Positions 43,548 through 53,061 of a DNA stretch of 64,000 nucleotides are shown here, piece after piece (position 1 is the stretch's first letter; each line of letters starts with the position of its first letter). Below the pieces are notes generated by a model, which worked only from the letters and a program-made list of their open reading frames with translations, made no database searches and was not told the DNA's origin. This stretch comes from Brevundimonas alba (GTDB lineage Bacteria > Pseudomonadota > Alphaproteobacteria > Caulobacterales > Caulobacteraceae). The stretch lies in NCBI RefSeq assembly GCF_011927945.1, contig NZ_JAATJM010000002.1, forward strand, positions 863,539-927,538, given 5' to 3'. The translations under genes were made by a program, and so were the position numbers.

Positions 43548-43563
43548 CGGTCAGGTCTTTCTC

Positions 43564-43932
43564 TTACTTCTTCTTGCCGGCGATCGGCTTGGCCGGACCC
43601 TTGCGGGTGCGGGCGTTGGTGTGCGTGCGCTGACCGCGGACCGGCAGGCCCTTGCGGTGACGCAGGCCGCGGTAGCAGGCCAGGTCCATCAGACGCTTGA
43701 TGTTCATCGACGTCTCGCGGCGCAGGTCGCCCTCGACGGTGTGATCCTTGTCGATGGTCTCGCGGATCTGCAGCACTTCGGCGTCGGTCAGTTGATTGAC
43801 GCGACGCGCCGGCTCGATGCCGACCTTCGAGGTGATGTCCTTGGCGGCGGCCGGGCCGATGCCGTGGATATACTGCAGCGCGATTTCGACGCGCTTGTTG
43901 GTCGGGATGTTGACGCCAGCGATACGGGCCAC
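43564..43932 (-). CDS. rpsM: 30S ribosomal protein S13
   Basis: A 122-residue protein of the 30S head. It starts with GTG at 43932 (GGAGAG nine bases upstream) and the N-terminus [25 protein letters not shown]. It has the H2TH-like middle and the basic C-terminal tail [24 protein letters not shown]. It is first in the alpha operon here. The usual secY-adk-rpsM neighbourhood is interrupted by a TonB-like gene. Confidence 0.98.
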   Translation of the reverse strand: MARIAGVNIPTNKRVEIALQYIHGIGPAAAKDITSKVGIEPARRVNQLTDAEVLQIRETIDKDHTVEGDLRRETSMNIKRLMDLACYRGLRHRKGLPVRGQRTHTNARTRKGPAKPIAGKKK

Positions 43933-43967
43933 GAAGCTCTCCAGATACGCGTGTGCGGACGCAACAA

Positions 43968-43994
43968 ACGCTCCGGTCAACAGACCAGGAGCGT
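43968..43994 (-). promoter_or_regulatory. Leader hairpin of the alpha operon
   Basis: On the minus strand ACGCTCC/GGAGCGT and, inside, GGTC/GACC around a TGTT loop form an 11-bp stem with a one-base bulge. TTTGTTG follows. It lies 24-50 bases after the predicted transcription start and about 35 bases before rpsM. It could be an attenuator or a ribosomal-protein binding site. Confidence 0.55.
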
Positions 43995-44017
43995 CGACGC
44001 CCTTCGCGGAAGCGCGC

Positions 44018-44045
44018 CTTATACAGGGGATTCCCGCCTCGTCAA
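44018..44045 (-). promoter_or_regulatory. Predicted promoter of rpsM-rpsK-rpoA-rplQ
   Basis: On the minus strand TTGACG (44045-44040) and TATAAG (44023-44018) are 16 bp apart, a close match to the housekeeping consensus. It lies just downstream of the TonB-like gene and about 90 bases before rpsM, so the alpha operon can be transcribed separately from the spc operon. Confidence 0.7.
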
Positions 44046-44081
44046 CGGCTGGCGGCGATCGAAACGCCGCTTCAGCCATGC

Positions 44082-44828
44082 CTACGGGGCGTTCCGGCCG
44101 AACCGGATGGTGATCACGGCCCGCAGATCGAAGTCGGGGCGTCCGTCGACCGTGGCGGGACGGAAGCGATATTCGGCGACGGCCGCCCTCAGGCCCGCCT
44201 CGCCGAACCCCTGCCCTGCCGGATTCTCGCTCACCACCCGGCACTGGTCGACCGTGGTGTCCTCCCGGATCCGGCAGTTGACCACCACGGTGCCGTTGAC
44301 GCGCCGGCGCAGGGCCTCGGGCGGATGATAGCGGCGCAGCGCCTGCAGCGCCGGCTCGCGGATGTTTCGCGGGCCGGTGCGGCTCCCGCGCCCCGGGCCG
44401 TCTCCCGAGCCGATGCCCGTGCCGCTGCCGGTCCCCTCCCCGCCCAGCCCCATGCCCGGCGTGGGAGAGGCCGTGGAGGCCACACCGACGGCGAGTTCGG
44501 GCTCGGGGGCCTGTTCGCGGGGCGCCGGAAACTCGGGCGGGACGGGCTCGCGGGGCGGCGGTGGAACATGGACGCGGGACGGAGCGGCGGGCGCGCCGCC
44601 GCCGGGGTCTTCGGAGGGCTCCTCGGGCGGCGGAGGCGGCGGGACGGGGCGGAACAGTTGCACCTCGAACAGGGGCGCGGGTCCCAGCGGCGGCGGCGTG
44701 GGGTGCGTTCGCGCCATCAGCAGGAAGACCCCGCCGTGGGCGAGCAGCACGACGGCGAATGCGCCGGCCTTGCGCGCCCTGTCAGGCGTGAGGAACGATC
44801 GGATATCCACGCGTCGCATATGCCACAT
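44082..44828 (-). CDS. TonB-like energy transducer (second), inside ribosomal cluster
   Basis: A 248-residue envelope protein with one membrane span (about residues 20-40, [19 protein letters not shown]), a long Pro/Glu-rich region (44-110) with a run of prolines, a Gly/Ser-rich linker (125-155), and a TonB C-terminal domain ([25 protein letters not shown] to ITIRFGRN) with the paired-cysteine form. It sits between adk and rpsM. The start may be ATG 44828 or 44819. It is possibly moved into this position in the lineage; no exbBD or receptor gene is near. Confidence 0.85.
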   Translation of the reverse strand: MWHMRRVDIRSFLTPDRARKAGAFAVVLLAHGGVFLLMARTHPTPPPLGPAPLFEVQLFRPVPPPPPPEEPSEDPGGGAPAAPSRVHVPPPPREPVPPEFPAPREQAPEPELAVGVASTASPTPGMGLGGEGTGSGTGIGSGDGPGRGSRTGPRNIREPALQALRRYHPPEALRRRVNGTVVVNCRIREDTTVDQCRVVSENPAGQGFGEAGLRAAVAEYRFRPATVDGRPDFDLRAVITIRFGRNAP

Positions 44829-44882
44829 ACGGCATGAACGCGCCTGGGCCGGAACGGGTCAGCTCCCGTTCAGCGAAACTGT

Positions 44883-45446
44883 TCAGCTGTCGAGGGCCGC
44901 GTCGATGTCCGCGGCGACCGCCTCGATCGAGCCCATGCCGTCAACCTCGGTCAGGAGGTCCTTGTCGCCATAGTAGGGCAGCAGGGGCGCGGTGTTGCGG
45001 TTGTAGGCCTCGAGACGGACCTTGAAGCTGTCGGGATTGTCGTCCGGACGGCCCTGTTCGGCATAGCGTTTGGACACGCGCTCCAGAAGGGCGACGTCGT
45101 CGACCCTGAGGCGGACGACGCGATCGATCTTCTTGCCCAGCTTGCTCAGCATGGCGTCGAGCGCCTCGGCCTGGGCGATGGTCCGGGGGAAGCCGTCGAA
45201 AATGGCGCCGCCGGCGTCCTCGGCCTCCTTCAGGCGGGCTTCGATCAGGGCGATGACGATCTCGTCCGAGACGAGGTCGCCGCGCGACATGATCGCTTGG
45301 CATTCGAGACCCAGCTGCGAGCCGGATGCGATCGCCTCGCGCAGCATGTCGCCCGTCGACAGCTGCACCATGCCGCGCGTCTCGACGAGACGCTTGGCCT
45401 GGGTGCCCTTGCCGGCCGCGGGCGGCCCGAACAGGATGAGGTTCAT
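44883..45446 (-). CDS. adk: Adenylate kinase
   Basis: A 187-residue enzyme interconverting ATP + AMP and 2 ADP. The P-loop is GPPAAGKGT (residues 7-15), followed by QLSTGDMLR and the AMP-binding GFPRTIAQA. The LID is the short type (RYAEQGRPDDN in place of the zinc-binding insert), normal for Alphaproteobacteria. The ATG at 45446 follows secY by 22 bases, as in the standard spc order. Confidence 0.98.
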   Translation of the reverse strand: MNLILFGPPAAGKGTQAKRLVETRGMVQLSTGDMLREAIASGSQLGLECQAIMSRGDLVSDEIVIALIEARLKEAEDAGGAIFDGFPRTIAQAEALDAMLSKLGKKIDRVVRLRVDDVALLERVSKRYAEQGRPDDNPDSFKVRLEAYNRNTAPLLPYYGDKDLLTEVDGMGSIEAVAADIDAALDS

Positions 45447-45468
45447 CGCCGCCCCTCCCCGGGCCGAT

Positions 45469-46857
45469 CTAGCGCCGGGCGGGGGCGGTGACGCCCTTGC
45501 CGCGGGTCTGGCCACGCCCGCGCAGCTTGGCCTTCTTGATCAGGCCTTCGTACTGGTGCGCCAGCAGCTGGGACTGGATCTGCGCCACCGTGTCCATGGT
45601 CACCGACACGACGATCAGGATGGAGGTGCCGCCGAACAGCAGACCATTGCCGACCTGCGCGCCGATGAACTCGGGCACCAGGCAGACGGCGGTGATGTAG
45701 ATCGCGCCGATGGTCGTCAGACGCGTCAGCACATAGTCCAGATACTCGGCTGTGCGCTTGCCCGGACGGATGCCCGGCAGGAAGCCGCCGTATTTGCGCA
45801 GGTTCTCGGCCGTGTCCTCGGGGTTGAAGGTGATCGAAGTGTAGAAGAAGCAGAAGAAGATGATCAGCGCGCCGTAGAACAGCATGAAGACCGGCCGGCC
45901 GTGCTGCATCTCGGCAGTGACGAGCGGCAGCCAGTCCAGCCAGCTCGGCAGGTTGGCCTGGGCGGTCAGCTGGGCCACCGTCGTCGGCAGCATCAGCAGC
46001 GACGAGGCGAAGATCGGCGGGATGACGCCGGCGGTGTTGACCTTCAGCGGCAGGAACGAGCGCTCGCCCCCGGCCATCCGGTTGCCTTCCTGGCGCTTGG
46101 GATACTGGATCAGCAGCCGGCGCTGGGCGCGCTCCATGAAGACGATGAACACGACCACAGCGATCACCAGGGCGCAGATCATCAGCAGCACGAACGGCTG
46201 AATGGCGCCCTGCTGGGCGAGACCGAACATGCGGGCGATGGTGCCCGGCAGAACGGCGACGATGCCGGCGAAGATGATCAGGGAGATGCCGTTGCCGACG
46301 CCGCGCGCCGTCACCTGCTCACCCAGCCACATAAGGAACATGGTGCCGCCCGTCAGGGTGGTCACGGTCGAGACGATGAAGAACAGGCCCGGCTGGTCGA
46401 TCAGACCCGGCTGGGCGTTAAGGCCGATGGCGATGCCCGTAGACTGGAACAGGGCCAGCACCACGGTCAGGTAGCGGGTGTACTGGTTCAGCTGCTTGCG
46501 GCCGCTCTCGCCGCCTTCCTTGCGCAGCTTCTCCCACGGCGGATACACGGCGCCCATCAGCTGGACGATGATCGAGGCCGAGATGTAGGGCATGACGTTC
46601 AGCGCGAACACGGCCATGCGCTGGACCGCGCCGCCCGAGAACATGTTGAACATGTCGAGGATGCCGCGCTGGCCGTCCGGATCCTGGAAGAACTGCAGGA
46701 AGGCCTCGGAGTTGATCCCCGGGATCGGCACATAGGTGCCCACGCGGTAGACCAGCAGGGCCAGCAGAGTGAACAGCAGACGCTTGTGCAGCTCGGTCGC
46801 CTTGGCGAACGAGCCCATGTTCATGTTTGCTGCAAGTTGTTCGGCGGCCGAAGCCAT
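45469..46857 (-). CDS. secY: Protein translocase subunit SecY
   Basis: The 462-residue, 10-span channel of the Sec translocon. Landmarks are the start FAKATELHKRLLFTLLALLVYRVGTYVPIPGIN, plug and gate region FNMFSGGAVQRMAVFAL, and the C-terminal cytoplasmic loops (FLPGIRPGKRTAEYLDYVLTRLT) that contact SecA and ribosomes. It is 105 bases after rplO, with a hairpin in the gap (46930-46954). Confidence 0.99.
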   Translation of the reverse strand: MASAAEQLAANMNMGSFAKATELHKRLLFTLLALLVYRVGTYVPIPGINSEAFLQFFQDPDGQRGILDMFNMFSGGAVQRMAVFALNVMPYISASIIVQLMGAVYPPWEKLRKEGGESGRKQLNQYTRYLTVVLALFQSTGIAIGLNAQPGLIDQPGLFFIVSTVTTLTGGTMFLMWLGEQVTARGVGNGISLIIFAGIVAVLPGTIARMFGLAQQGAIQPFVLLMICALVIAVVVFIVFMERAQRRLLIQYPKRQEGNRMAGGERSFLPLKVNTAGVIPPIFASSLLMLPTTVAQLTAQANLPSWLDWLPLVTAEMQHGRPVFMLFYGALIIFFCFFYTSITFNPEDTAENLRKYGGFLPGIRPGKRTAEYLDYVLTRLTTIGAIYITAVCLVPEFIGAQVGNGLLFGGTSILIVVSVTMDTVAQIQSQLLAHQYEGLIKKAKLRGRGQTRGKGVTAPARR

Positions 46858-46929
46858 GTGTCGTCACCCCGACTGATCAGAACGCGGCGCATCGGACAGG
46901 AATCCGGCGCCTGCGTCCAGATAGGCGAA

Positions 46930-46954
46930 GGGCGCCCTCTTAGCGAGAGCGCCC
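46930..46954 (-). promoter_or_regulatory. Hairpin between rplO and secY
   Basis: GGGCG/CGCCC and, inside, CTCT/AGAG form a 9-bp stem with one bulge and a TAGCG loop. On the minus strand it lies 9 bases after the rplO stop and is not followed by a clear T-run. It may tune the ratio of SecY to ribosomal proteins. Confidence 0.45.
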
Positions 46955-46962
46955 CTCAAGCT

Positions 46963-47556
46963 TTATTTTTTGGCGGCGGTCCGGGTCGTGCGGGCCGAGA
47001 CCTTGTTGGCGTCGCCGCGCGGCGCCTTGGGGGCCGGAGCCTTGCCCTTGGCGGCGTTGCGCTTCTCGACGCGCGCGGCGGCCTTGGCTTCCGCCTCGAT
47101 GCGTTGCTGGACAACCGAACCGCCGGCGGCTTCGATGGCCTTCAGCGCGCCCGAGGTAGCCGACCAGACGACCAAGTTCAGCTTGCCCTTGATCTCGCCG
47201 GTGCCCAGCAGGCGGACGCCGTCCTTGACGCGGCGGATCACGCCGGCGGCGACCAGCGCCTCGCCGTTGATCTCCGACTTGATGTCCAGCTTGCCGCCGT
47301 CGATGGCGTCCTGCAGGCGCCACAGGTTCACTTCGGCCAGCTTCAGCGCGTTCGGATTGTTGAAGCCGCGCTTGGGCATCCGCATGTACAGCGGCATCTG
47401 GCCGCCTTCGAAGCCGCCGATGGCGACGCCCGAACGCGACTTCTGACCCTTGACGCCGCGGCCGGCGGTCTTGCCCTTGCCCGAGCCCGGGCCACGGCCG
47501 ACGCGCATGCGCTTCTTGTGGGCGCCTTCGTTGTCGCGGATTTCGTTCAGTTTCAT
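46963..47556 (-). CDS. rplO: 50S ribosomal protein L15
   Basis: A 197-residue large-subunit protein with the L15 signature [24 protein letters not shown] and [10 protein letters not shown]. It is about 45 residues longer than the E. coli protein owing to an Ala/Lys-rich basic tail ([24 protein letters not shown]), a known alphaproteobacterial feature. The ATG at 47556 follows two hairpins in the rpmD-rplO spacer. Confidence 0.98.
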   Translation of the reverse strand: MKLNEIRDNEGAHKKRMRVGRGPGSGKGKTAGRGVKGQKSRSGVAIGGFEGGQMPLYMRMPKRGFNNPNALKLAEVNLWRLQDAIDGGKLDIKSEINGEALVAAGVIRRVKDGVRLLGTGEIKGKLNLVVWSATSGALKAIEAAGGSVVQQRIEAEAKAAARVEKRNAAKGKAPAPKAPRGDANKVSARTTRTAAKK

Positions 47557-47620
47557 GTGCCTGATCCTTTCGGGTGCTAGCGCCCGCTCGGAGAGCGGAC
47601 TCGGCTCTGGAAAAATTGAA

Positions 47621-47691
47621 GGGCCGCTTCTAGGCGGCCCGTCGGGTATTCGCAAGAAGCGGAACGCCCTCCCCCGGTTCGGGAGAGGGCG
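47621..47691 (-). promoter_or_regulatory. Two hairpins in the rpmD-rplO spacer
   Basis: On the minus strand, CGCCCTC/GAGGGCG (47665-47691) with an inner CCCG/CGGG comes first. Then GGGCCGC/GCGGCCC (47621-47640) is followed by TTCAATTTTTCC, which resembles an intrinsic terminator. They sit inside the ribosomal operon and could partly end transcription before rplO-secY-adk. Confidence 0.6.
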
Positions 47692-47698
47692 ATGCAGC

Positions 47699-47896
47699 TT
47701 ACTTTTCGACCACTTCGATCATGTGGGCGACCTTGGCGATCATGCCGCGGACGGAGGGGGTGTCCTCCAGGGTCGATTCACGACCCATGCGGTTGAGGCC
47801 CAGGCCCGCCAGGGTGGCGCGCTGGTCCGACTTGCGGCGGATCGGCGAACCGGTCTGGCGGATGGTGACGGTGGCTTTGGATTCAGTCTTGGCCAT
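47699..47896 (-). CDS. rpmD: 50S ribosomal protein L30
   Basis: A 65-residue protein of the large subunit: [56 protein letters not shown] region, with the L30 core LxGLGLxRM. It starts 3 bases after the rpsE stop and precedes the structured spacer. Confidence 0.98.
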   Translation of the reverse strand: MAKTESKATVTIRQTGSPIRRKSDQRATLAGLGLNRMGRESTLEDTPSVRGMIAKVAHMIEVVEK

Positions 47897-47899
47897 CTA

Positions 47900-48508
47900 T
47901 CAGCCCTCCACAGCTTCGGGCGCCGAGGCGCCGTCATTGCGGCGGCCCATCAGGTCGGCGACCTTCTTGCCACGCTTCGAGGCCACCATGCGGGGCGACG
48001 ACTGGACCTTCAGAGCTTCGAAGGTGGCGCGGATCATGTTGTAGGGGTTCGAGGAACCGGTCGACTTGCCGACGACGTCCTGGACGCCGAGGGTTTCGAG
48101 CACGGCGCGCATCGGACCGCCCGCGATGACGCCGGTCCCGGGAGGGGCGGCGCGCATCATGATCTTGCCGGCGCCCCAACGGCCCGAGCCGTCGTGGTGC
48201 AGGGTGCGGTTCTCGCGCAGCGGAACCTTGATCATGGTCTTCTTGGCTTCTTCGGTCGCCTTGCGGATGGCTTCCGGCACTTCGCGCGCCTTGCCGTGAC
48301 CGAAGCCGACCCGGCCCTTGCCGTCGCCGACGACCATCAGGGCCGCGAACGAGAACCGGCGGCCGCCTTTGACGGTCGCAGCGACGCGGTTGATGTGCAC
48401 CAGCTTCTCGACGATGTCCGAATCCGGACCGTCGACGGCGGGAGCGTTGCGGTTGTCACGACGGTTGCGATCGTTGCCGCCGCCGCCGCGTTGGGGTTGT
48501 TGCGCCAT
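47900..48508 (-). CDS. rpsE: 30S ribosomal protein S5
   Basis: A 202-residue protein at the mRNA entry site. It has an added Gln/Gly/Arg/Asn-rich N-terminus (about 25 residues), then the S5 fold with [32 protein letters not shown] and [29 protein letters not shown]. It is placed between rplR and rpmD, as in the standard order. Confidence 0.98.
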   Translation of the reverse strand: MAQQPQRGGGGNDRNRRDNRNAPAVDGPDSDIVEKLVHINRVAATVKGGRRFSFAALMVVGDGKGRVGFGHGKAREVPEAIRKATEEAKKTMIKVPLRENRTLHHDGSGRWGAGKIMMRAAPPGTGVIAGGPMRAVLETLGVQDVVGKSTGSSNPYNMIRATFEALKVQSSPRMVASKRGKKVADLMGRRNDGASAPEAVEG

Positions 48509-48520
48509 CTGTCGCGTCCC

Positions 48521-48883
48521 TTAGAAGTTCAGGCCGGCTTCACGCGCGGCTTCCGCCAGCGCCTTCACCCGTCCGTGATAGATGTAGCCGCCCCGGTCGA
48601 AGACGACGTCCTTGACGCCCTTTTCGATGGCGCGCTCGGCGATCAGCTTGCCGATCAGAGCGGCAGCCGCGGTGTCCGAACCCTTGGTCTTCTTGCCCTT
48701 CTCGCCTTCCAGCGAGGAGGCCGAAGCCACCGTGACGCCCTGGGCGTCGTCGATGATCTGGGCCGAGATGTTCTTGTCCGAGCGGTGGACGGACAGGCGC
48801 AGGCGACCATTGGCCACGGCCTTCAGGCGGCGGCGGGTGCGCTCCGAGCGGCGCTTGGCGTTCTGTTTGAGCGTGGTGGCCAT
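48521..48883 (-). CDS. rplR: 50S ribosomal protein L18
   Basis: A 120-residue 5S rRNA-binding protein. It shows [41 protein letters not shown] and the end [26 protein letters not shown]. It sits two bases after rplF. Confidence 0.98.
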   Translation of the reverse strand: MATTLKQNAKRRSERTRRRLKAVANGRLRLSVHRSDKNISAQIIDDAQGVTVASASSLEGEKGKKTKGSDTAAAALIGKLIAERAIEKGVKDVVFDRGGYIYHGRVKALAEAAREAGLNF

Positions 48884-48885
48884 GA

Positions 48886-49419
48886 TTACTTCTTCTTGCC
48901 TTCCTTACGCCGGACCTTCTCGCCCGAGTAGCGGACGCCCTTGCCCTTGTAGGGCTCCGGCGGACGCAGCTTGCGGATCACGGCGGCGATCTGACCGACG
49001 GCCTGCTTGTCAGCACCCGAGATCTTGATCTCGGTTTGCTTCGGCACCGCGAAGGTGACGCCGGCGGGCGGTTCGATGTCGACGTCGTGCGAGAAGCCGA
49101 GCTGCAGCGACAGGGCGTTGCCCTTCATCGCGGCGCGATAGCCGACGCCGACCAGGTCCAGGCTCTTTTCAAAGCCGGTGGTGACGCCGACGACCATGTT
49201 GTCGACCAGGGTGCGCGACAGGCCCCACATGGCGCGGCCACGCTGGGTGTCGGTGCGCAGGCCGAGGTTGATGCCCTCGTCGTTCTGCGACACTTCGATT
49301 TCTTCGGCGACGGTCCAGGAGCGTTCGCCCTTGGGACCCTTCACCGACACGGTCTGGCCGTCGAGCGTGACAGTCACGCCCTTCGGAACAGCAATGGTGC
49401 GTTTGCCGATACGGGACAT
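48886..49419 (-). CDS. rplF: 50S ribosomal protein L6
   Basis: A 177-residue protein next to the sarcin-ricin loop. The start [31 protein letters not shown] and the C-terminal [29 protein letters not shown] are diagnostic. It starts one base after rpsH. Confidence 0.99.
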   Translation of the reverse strand: MSRIGKRTIAVPKGVTVTLDGQTVSVKGPKGERSWTVAEEIEVSQNDEGINLGLRTDTQRGRAMWGLSRTLVDNMVVGVTTGFEKSLDLVGVGYRAAMKGNALSLQLGFSHDVDIEPPAGVTFAVPKQTEIKISGADKQAVGQIAAVIRKLRPPEPYKGKGVRYSGEKVRRKEGKKK

Positions 49420-49420
49420 C

Positions 49421-49819
49421 TTAGTAGACCCTGCAGAGGACTTCGCCGCCCACCTTGGCTTCGCGAGCCGCGGTGTCGGACATGACGCCCTTGGACGTGG
49501 AGAGGATCGAGATGCCGAGGCCGTTCTTGATCGGCTTCAGGTCGGAAATCGCGGAGTAGACGCGGCGGCCCGGCTTGGACACGCGAGCGATCTCGGCGAT
49601 GACCGGCTGGCCGTCGAAGTATTTCAGCTCGATCTCGAACTGCGGGAATTCGCCGGGGTTCTGAACCAGCGAATAGCCGCGGATGTAGCCTTCGTCCTGC
49701 AGCACGTCGAGGACGCGCTGACGCAGGCGGGAGGCCGGGGTGAGCACCTTGGAACGCTTGCGCATGGCGGCGTTCCGGATGCGGGCGATCATGTCGCTCA
49801 GGGGATCGTTGATCATCAT
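49421..49819 (-). CDS. rpsH: 30S ribosomal protein S8
   Basis: A 132-residue 16S-binding protein, and in many bacteria the translational regulator of the spc operon. It has [21 protein letters not shown] and the end [33 protein letters not shown]. Two adjacent ATGs (49819, 49816) could start it. Confidence 0.99.
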   Translation of the reverse strand: MMINDPLSDMIARIRNAAMRKRSKVLTPASRLRQRVLDVLQDEGYIRGYSLVQNPGEFPQFEIELKYFDGQPVIAEIARVSKPGRRVYSAISDLKPIKNGLGISILSTSKGVMSDTAAREAKVGGEVLCRVY

Positions 49820-49833
49820 ATCTGTCGCTCCCC

Positions 49834-50139
49834 TTACCAGCTGGACTTCGTCAGGCCCGGGATCTGTCCCAGGTTGCCGAGTTCACGCAGGGCGATCCGG
49901 CTCATCTTGAGCTTGCGGTAATAGGCGCGCGGACGGCCCGTCACCTCGCAGCGGTTGCGAATCCGGTTGGCGGCCGAGTTACGCGGCAGCTCCGCCAGCT
50001 TCAGGCGCGCTTCGAAGCGCTCCTCAAGCGGCAGGGATTCGTTGTTGGCGGTCGCCTTCAGGGCGGCCCGCTTGTCGGCGTATTTCGCGACGAGGGCTTT
50101 CACCATCTCGTTGCGGTTCACGGCGCTCTTCTTAGCCAT
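49834..50139 (-). CDS. rpsN: 30S ribosomal protein S14
   Basis: A 101-residue S14 of the long, zinc-free form: it has one Cys in [27 protein letters not shown] rather than the CxxC pairs of the zinc form. It starts [23 protein letters not shown]. It is placed between rplE and rpsH. Confidence 0.98.
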   Translation of the reverse strand: MAKKSAVNRNEMVKALVAKYADKRAALKATANNESLPLEERFEARLKLAELPRNSAANRIRNRCEVTGRPRAYYRKLKMSRIALRELGNLGQIPGLTKSSW

Positions 50140-50159
50140 TGTGCTCTATCCCTTCCCGC

Positions 50160-50717
50160 TCAGTTCACGAACGGGAACTTGAACTCGGTGAGGAGAGCCT
50201 TGGCTTCCTCATCGGTCTTGGCCGTGGTGCAGACGATGATGTCCATGCCCCACATCTGGTCGATCTGGTCGTAGTTGATCTCCGGGAACACGATGTGCTC
50301 CTTCAGACCGGTGGCGTAGTTGCCGCGACCGTCGAAGCTGGTGCCCTTGAGGCCACGGAAGTCCTTCACCCGCGGCAGCGCGATGGTGATCAGACGGTCC
50401 AGGAACTCGTACATCTGGTCGCCGCGCAGGGTGACCTTGCCGCCGACGACCATGCCTTCGCGCAGCTTGAAGCCGGCGATGGAGTTGCGGGCCTTGGTCG
50501 GCATGGCCTTCTGACCGGCGATGGCGGTCAGATCCTTGAGGGCCGCGGTGGCCTTCTTGGAGTCGGCCACGGCTTCACCGATGCCCATGTTGAGGACGAT
50601 CTTGTCCAGCTTGGGCAGCTGCATCGGGTTGGTGTAGCCGAATTTCTCGGTCAGCACGCCCCGGATGCGGTCGTTGTACTCGGCCTTCAGGCGCGGGGTG
50701 TATTTGGTATCGGCCAT
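50160..50717 (-). CDS. rplE: 50S ribosomal protein L5
   Basis: A 185-residue 5S rRNA-binding protein. Landmarks are [51 protein letters not shown] and [33 protein letters not shown]. The start codon shares one base with the rplX stop. Confidence 0.99.
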   Translation of the reverse strand: MADTKYTPRLKAEYNDRIRGVLTEKFGYTNPMQLPKLDKIVLNMGIGEAVADSKKATAALKDLTAIAGQKAMPTKARNSIAGFKLREGMVVGGKVTLRGDQMYEFLDRLITIALPRVKDFRGLKGTSFDGRGNYATGLKEHIVFPEINYDQIDQMWGMDIIVCTTAKTDEEAKALLTEFKFPFVN

Positions 50718-51025
50718 CAGATGACGTCTCCCGTCGTCTTGGCGAAGCGAACCTTCTTGTCGCCTTCCACGCGGAAGCCGACGCGGGTCGCCTTGCCGTT
50801 GGCGTCGGCGATCGCGACGTTCGACAGGTGAAGCGACGCTTCCTTGTTCTTGATGCCGCCCTGCGGATCAGCCTGGGTCGGGCGCGTGTGGCGCTGAACC
50901 ATGTTGATGCCTTGCACGACGACGCGGTTTTCGGTCGGCAGGACCTTGGTCACCTTGCCGGTGCGGCCCTTGTCCTTGCCGGTCAGGACGACGACGTTGT
51001 CGCCCGATTTGATCTTGGCGGCCAT
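50717..51025 (-). CDS. rplX: 50S ribosomal protein L24
   Basis: A 102-residue assembly-initiator protein with a KOW motif near the start ([26 protein letters not shown]) and [19 protein letters not shown]. It starts 2 bases after rplN. Confidence 0.99.
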   Translation of the reverse strand: MAAKIKSGDNVVVLTGKDKGRTGKVTKVLPTENRVVVQGINMVQRHTRPTQADPQGGIKNKEASLHLSNVAIADANGKATRVGFRVEGDKKVRFAKTTGDVI

Positions 51026-51027
51026 GA

Positions 51028-51396
51028 CTACAGGACCTCCGGAGCCAGCGAGATGATCTTCATGTGGTTCTTGGCGCGCAGTTCACGGGGAACCGGGCCG
51101 AAGATCCGCGTGCCGACGGGCTCGTTCTGCTTGTTGACGATGACGGCGGCCGACTTGTCGAAACGGATGACAGAGCCGTCCTTGCGCATGATGTCCTTGG
51201 CGGTGCGCACGACGATGGCGCGAACGACGTCGCCCTTCTTCACGCGGCCGCGGGGAATGGCTTCCTTGACGGAAGCGACGATCGTGTCGCCCACCGAGGC
51301 GTAGCGGCGCTTGGAGCCGCCCAACACCTTGATGCACATGACCCGGCGAGCACCCGAATTATCGGCTACCTCCAGGTTAGTTTGCATCTGGATCAT
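51028..51396 (-). CDS. rplN: 50S ribosomal protein L14
   Basis: A 122-residue protein in the standard form: [45 protein letters not shown] at the start and [25 protein letters not shown] at the end. It starts 18 bases after rpsQ. Confidence 0.99.
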   Translation of the reverse strand: MIQMQTNLEVADNSGARRVMCIKVLGGSKRRYASVGDTIVASVKEAIPRGRVKKGDVVRAIVVRTAKDIMRKDGSVIRFDKSAAVIVNKQNEPVGTRIFGPVPRELRAKNHMKIISLAPEVL

Positions 51397-51414
51397 GGGA
51401 TCCGATCCTTCTGG

Positions 51415-51657
51415 TTACGAGGCCGAGGCGGTGGAAAGAACTTCCCAACGCTTCAGCTTGGACTTCGGGGCGCACTCGACGATGCGGGCCAGGTCACCGA
51501 CCTTGAGGGCGTTCGCTTCGTCGTGAGCGTGATACTTCTTGGACAGACGGACGGTCTTTTTGAGGACGGGGTGCAGCAGAGTGCGCTCCACCTTCACAAC
51601 GACGGTCTTGTCGCCCTTGTCGGAGACGACCACGCCTTCGAGAATACGTTTCGGCAT
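51415..51657 (-). CDS. rpsQ: 30S ribosomal protein S17
   Basis: An 80-residue OB-fold protein: [46 protein letters not shown] and [14 protein letters not shown]. The ATG at 51657 is chosen; a longer frame runs back into rpmC. Confidence 0.98.
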   Translation of the reverse strand: MPKRILEGVVVSDKGDKTVVVKVERTLLHPVLKKTVRLSKKYHAHDEANALKVGDLARIVECAPKSKLKRWEVLSTASAS

Positions 51658-51667
51658 CGGTGTCTCC

Positions 51668-51865
51668 TTAACCCGCCGCGCGGTTCGCACGCAGAAGCGT
51701 GGAGATGCGGGCGATGTCCTTGCGCACTTCCGAGACCCGGTGGGTCTTTTCCATCTGGCCGGTAGCGGCCTGGAAGCGCAGGTTGAACTGTTCCTTCTTG
51801 AGCTTCAGCAGCTCGTCGGACAGCTGGTCGGGCGTCTGGGCCCGCAGATCGGCGATCTTGGTCAT
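51668..51865 (-). CDS. rpmC: 50S ribosomal protein L29
   Basis: A 65-residue helical-hairpin protein at the exit tunnel: [53 protein letters not shown]. The ATG overlaps the rplP stop by 4 bases (ATGA). Confidence 0.98.
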   Translation of the reverse strand: MTKIADLRAQTPDQLSDELLKLKKEQFNLRFQAATGQMEKTHRVSEVRKDIARISTLLRANRAAG

Positions 51866-52305
51866 GCGCCAACGTGCTCCACATGGGCGACGCCGGCGTC
51901 GAGGCGGGTAACCACCTTGGTGCGAACCGGCAGCTTGGCGGCGCCGAGGCGCAGCGCTTCGCGAGCGATGTCGTCCGGCACGCCGTCGATTTCGAACAGG
52001 ATGCGGCCCGGGTGGCAACGCGCGGCCCAATGGTCCACGGCGCCCTTGCCCTTGCCCATCCGGACTTCGGCCGGCTTGCCCGTGACGGGCAGGTCGGGGA
52101 AGACGCGGATCCAGACGCGGCCCTGACGCTTCATCTGGCGGGTGATCGCGCGGCGGGCCGCCTCGATCTGACGCGCGGTGATGCGTTCCGGCTCGACCGT
52201 CTTCAGGCCGTAGGACCCGAAGTTCAGCGAGAAGCCGCCCTTGGCGGAGCCATGGATCCGGCCCTTGAAGGCCTTGCGGTACTTGGTCTTTTTCGGTTGC
52301 AGCAT
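51862..52305 (-). CDS. rplP: 50S ribosomal protein L16
   Basis: A 147-residue protein near the A-site tRNA. It has [23 protein letters not shown], the region [42 protein letters not shown] and [28 protein letters not shown]. The Arg in the WIRVFPD-GKPAE loop region is where RoxA-type hydroxylation occurs in some bacteria. Confidence 0.98.
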   Translation of the reverse strand: MLQPKKTKYRKAFKGRIHGSAKGGFSLNFGSYGLKTVEPERITARQIEAARRAITRQMKRQGRVWIRVFPDLPVTGKPAEVRMGKGKGAVDHWAARCHPGRILFEIDGVPDDIAREALRLGAAKLPVRTKVVTRLDAGVAHVEHVGA

Positions 52306-52308
52306 GAC

Positions 52309-53061
52309 CTAGTTCTCACGTCCCCGGTCACGGCGCGGGCCGCGGTCGCCGCGGGGTCCACGTTCACGACCTTCGTTGGAAGACGGGCCGGCAGCTTCCT
52401 GGGCCCAGCGCTTGTCCTGCGCCATCGGGTCGTGCTCGAGCACCTCGCCCTTGAAGACCCACACCTTCACACCGATGATGCCGTAGGTCGTCTTGGCCTC
52501 GATGAAGCCGTAGTCGATGTCGGCGCGCAGGGTGTGCAGCGGCACGCGGCCTTCGCGGTACCATTCCATCCGCGCGATTTCCGCGCCGCCGAGGCGGCCC
52601 GAAACGTTGATGCGGACGCCCTTGGCGCCGAGGCGCATGGCGGACTGCATCGCGCGCTTCATGGCGCGGCGGAAGGCGATACGGCGTTCCAGCTGCTGCG
52701 CGATGTTCTCGGCGATCAGCTGGGCGTCGGTCTCGGGCTTGCGGACCTCGACGATGTTCAGGTGAACCTCGCCCTCGGTCTGGGCCGAGATGTCCTTGCG
52801 CAGCTTCTCGATGTCAGCGCCCTTCTTGCCGATCACGACACCCGGACGGGCGGCGTAGATCGTCACGCGGCACTTCTTGTGCGGGCGCTCGATGATGATG
52901 CGCGACACGCCGGCGGCGTTGAGGCGTTCCTTCAGCCACGTGCGCAGCTTCAGGTCCTGGTGCAGCAGCTTGGCGTAGTCGGCGCCGCCGGCGAACCAGC
53001 GGCTGTCCCACGTACGGTTGACGCCAAGGCGCAGACCGATCGGATTTACTTTCTGACCCAT
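52309..53061 (-). CDS. rpsC: 30S ribosomal protein S3
   Basis: A 250-residue 30S head protein with N-terminal KH domain ([16 protein letters not shown]) and C-terminal domain ([32 protein letters not shown]). A tail of about 30 residues rich in Arg, Gly and Asp is characteristic of alphaproteobacteria. Its start shares a base with the rplV stop. Confidence 0.99.
   Translation of the reverse strand: MGQKVNPIGLRLGVNRTWDSRWFAGGADYAKLLHQDLKLRTWLKERLNAAGVSRIIIERPHKKCRVTIYAARPGVVIGKKGADIEKLRKDISAQTEGEVHLNIVEVRKPETDAQLIAENIAQQLERRIAFRRAMKRAMQSAMRLGAKGVRINVSGRLGGAEIARMEWYREGRVPLHTLRADIDYGFIEAKTTYGIIGVKVWVFKGEVLEHDPMAQDKRWAQEAAGPSSNEGRERGPRGDRGPRRDRGREN

Noticed and set aside
45070..47580. A very long open frame (over 800 codons) on the plus strand across adk, secY and rplO
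   Set aside because: It is antisense to strongly conserved genes, reads as repetitive Asp/Arg/Gln/His sequence with no recognisable motif, and lacks a ribosome site. GC-rich third positions create such shadows.
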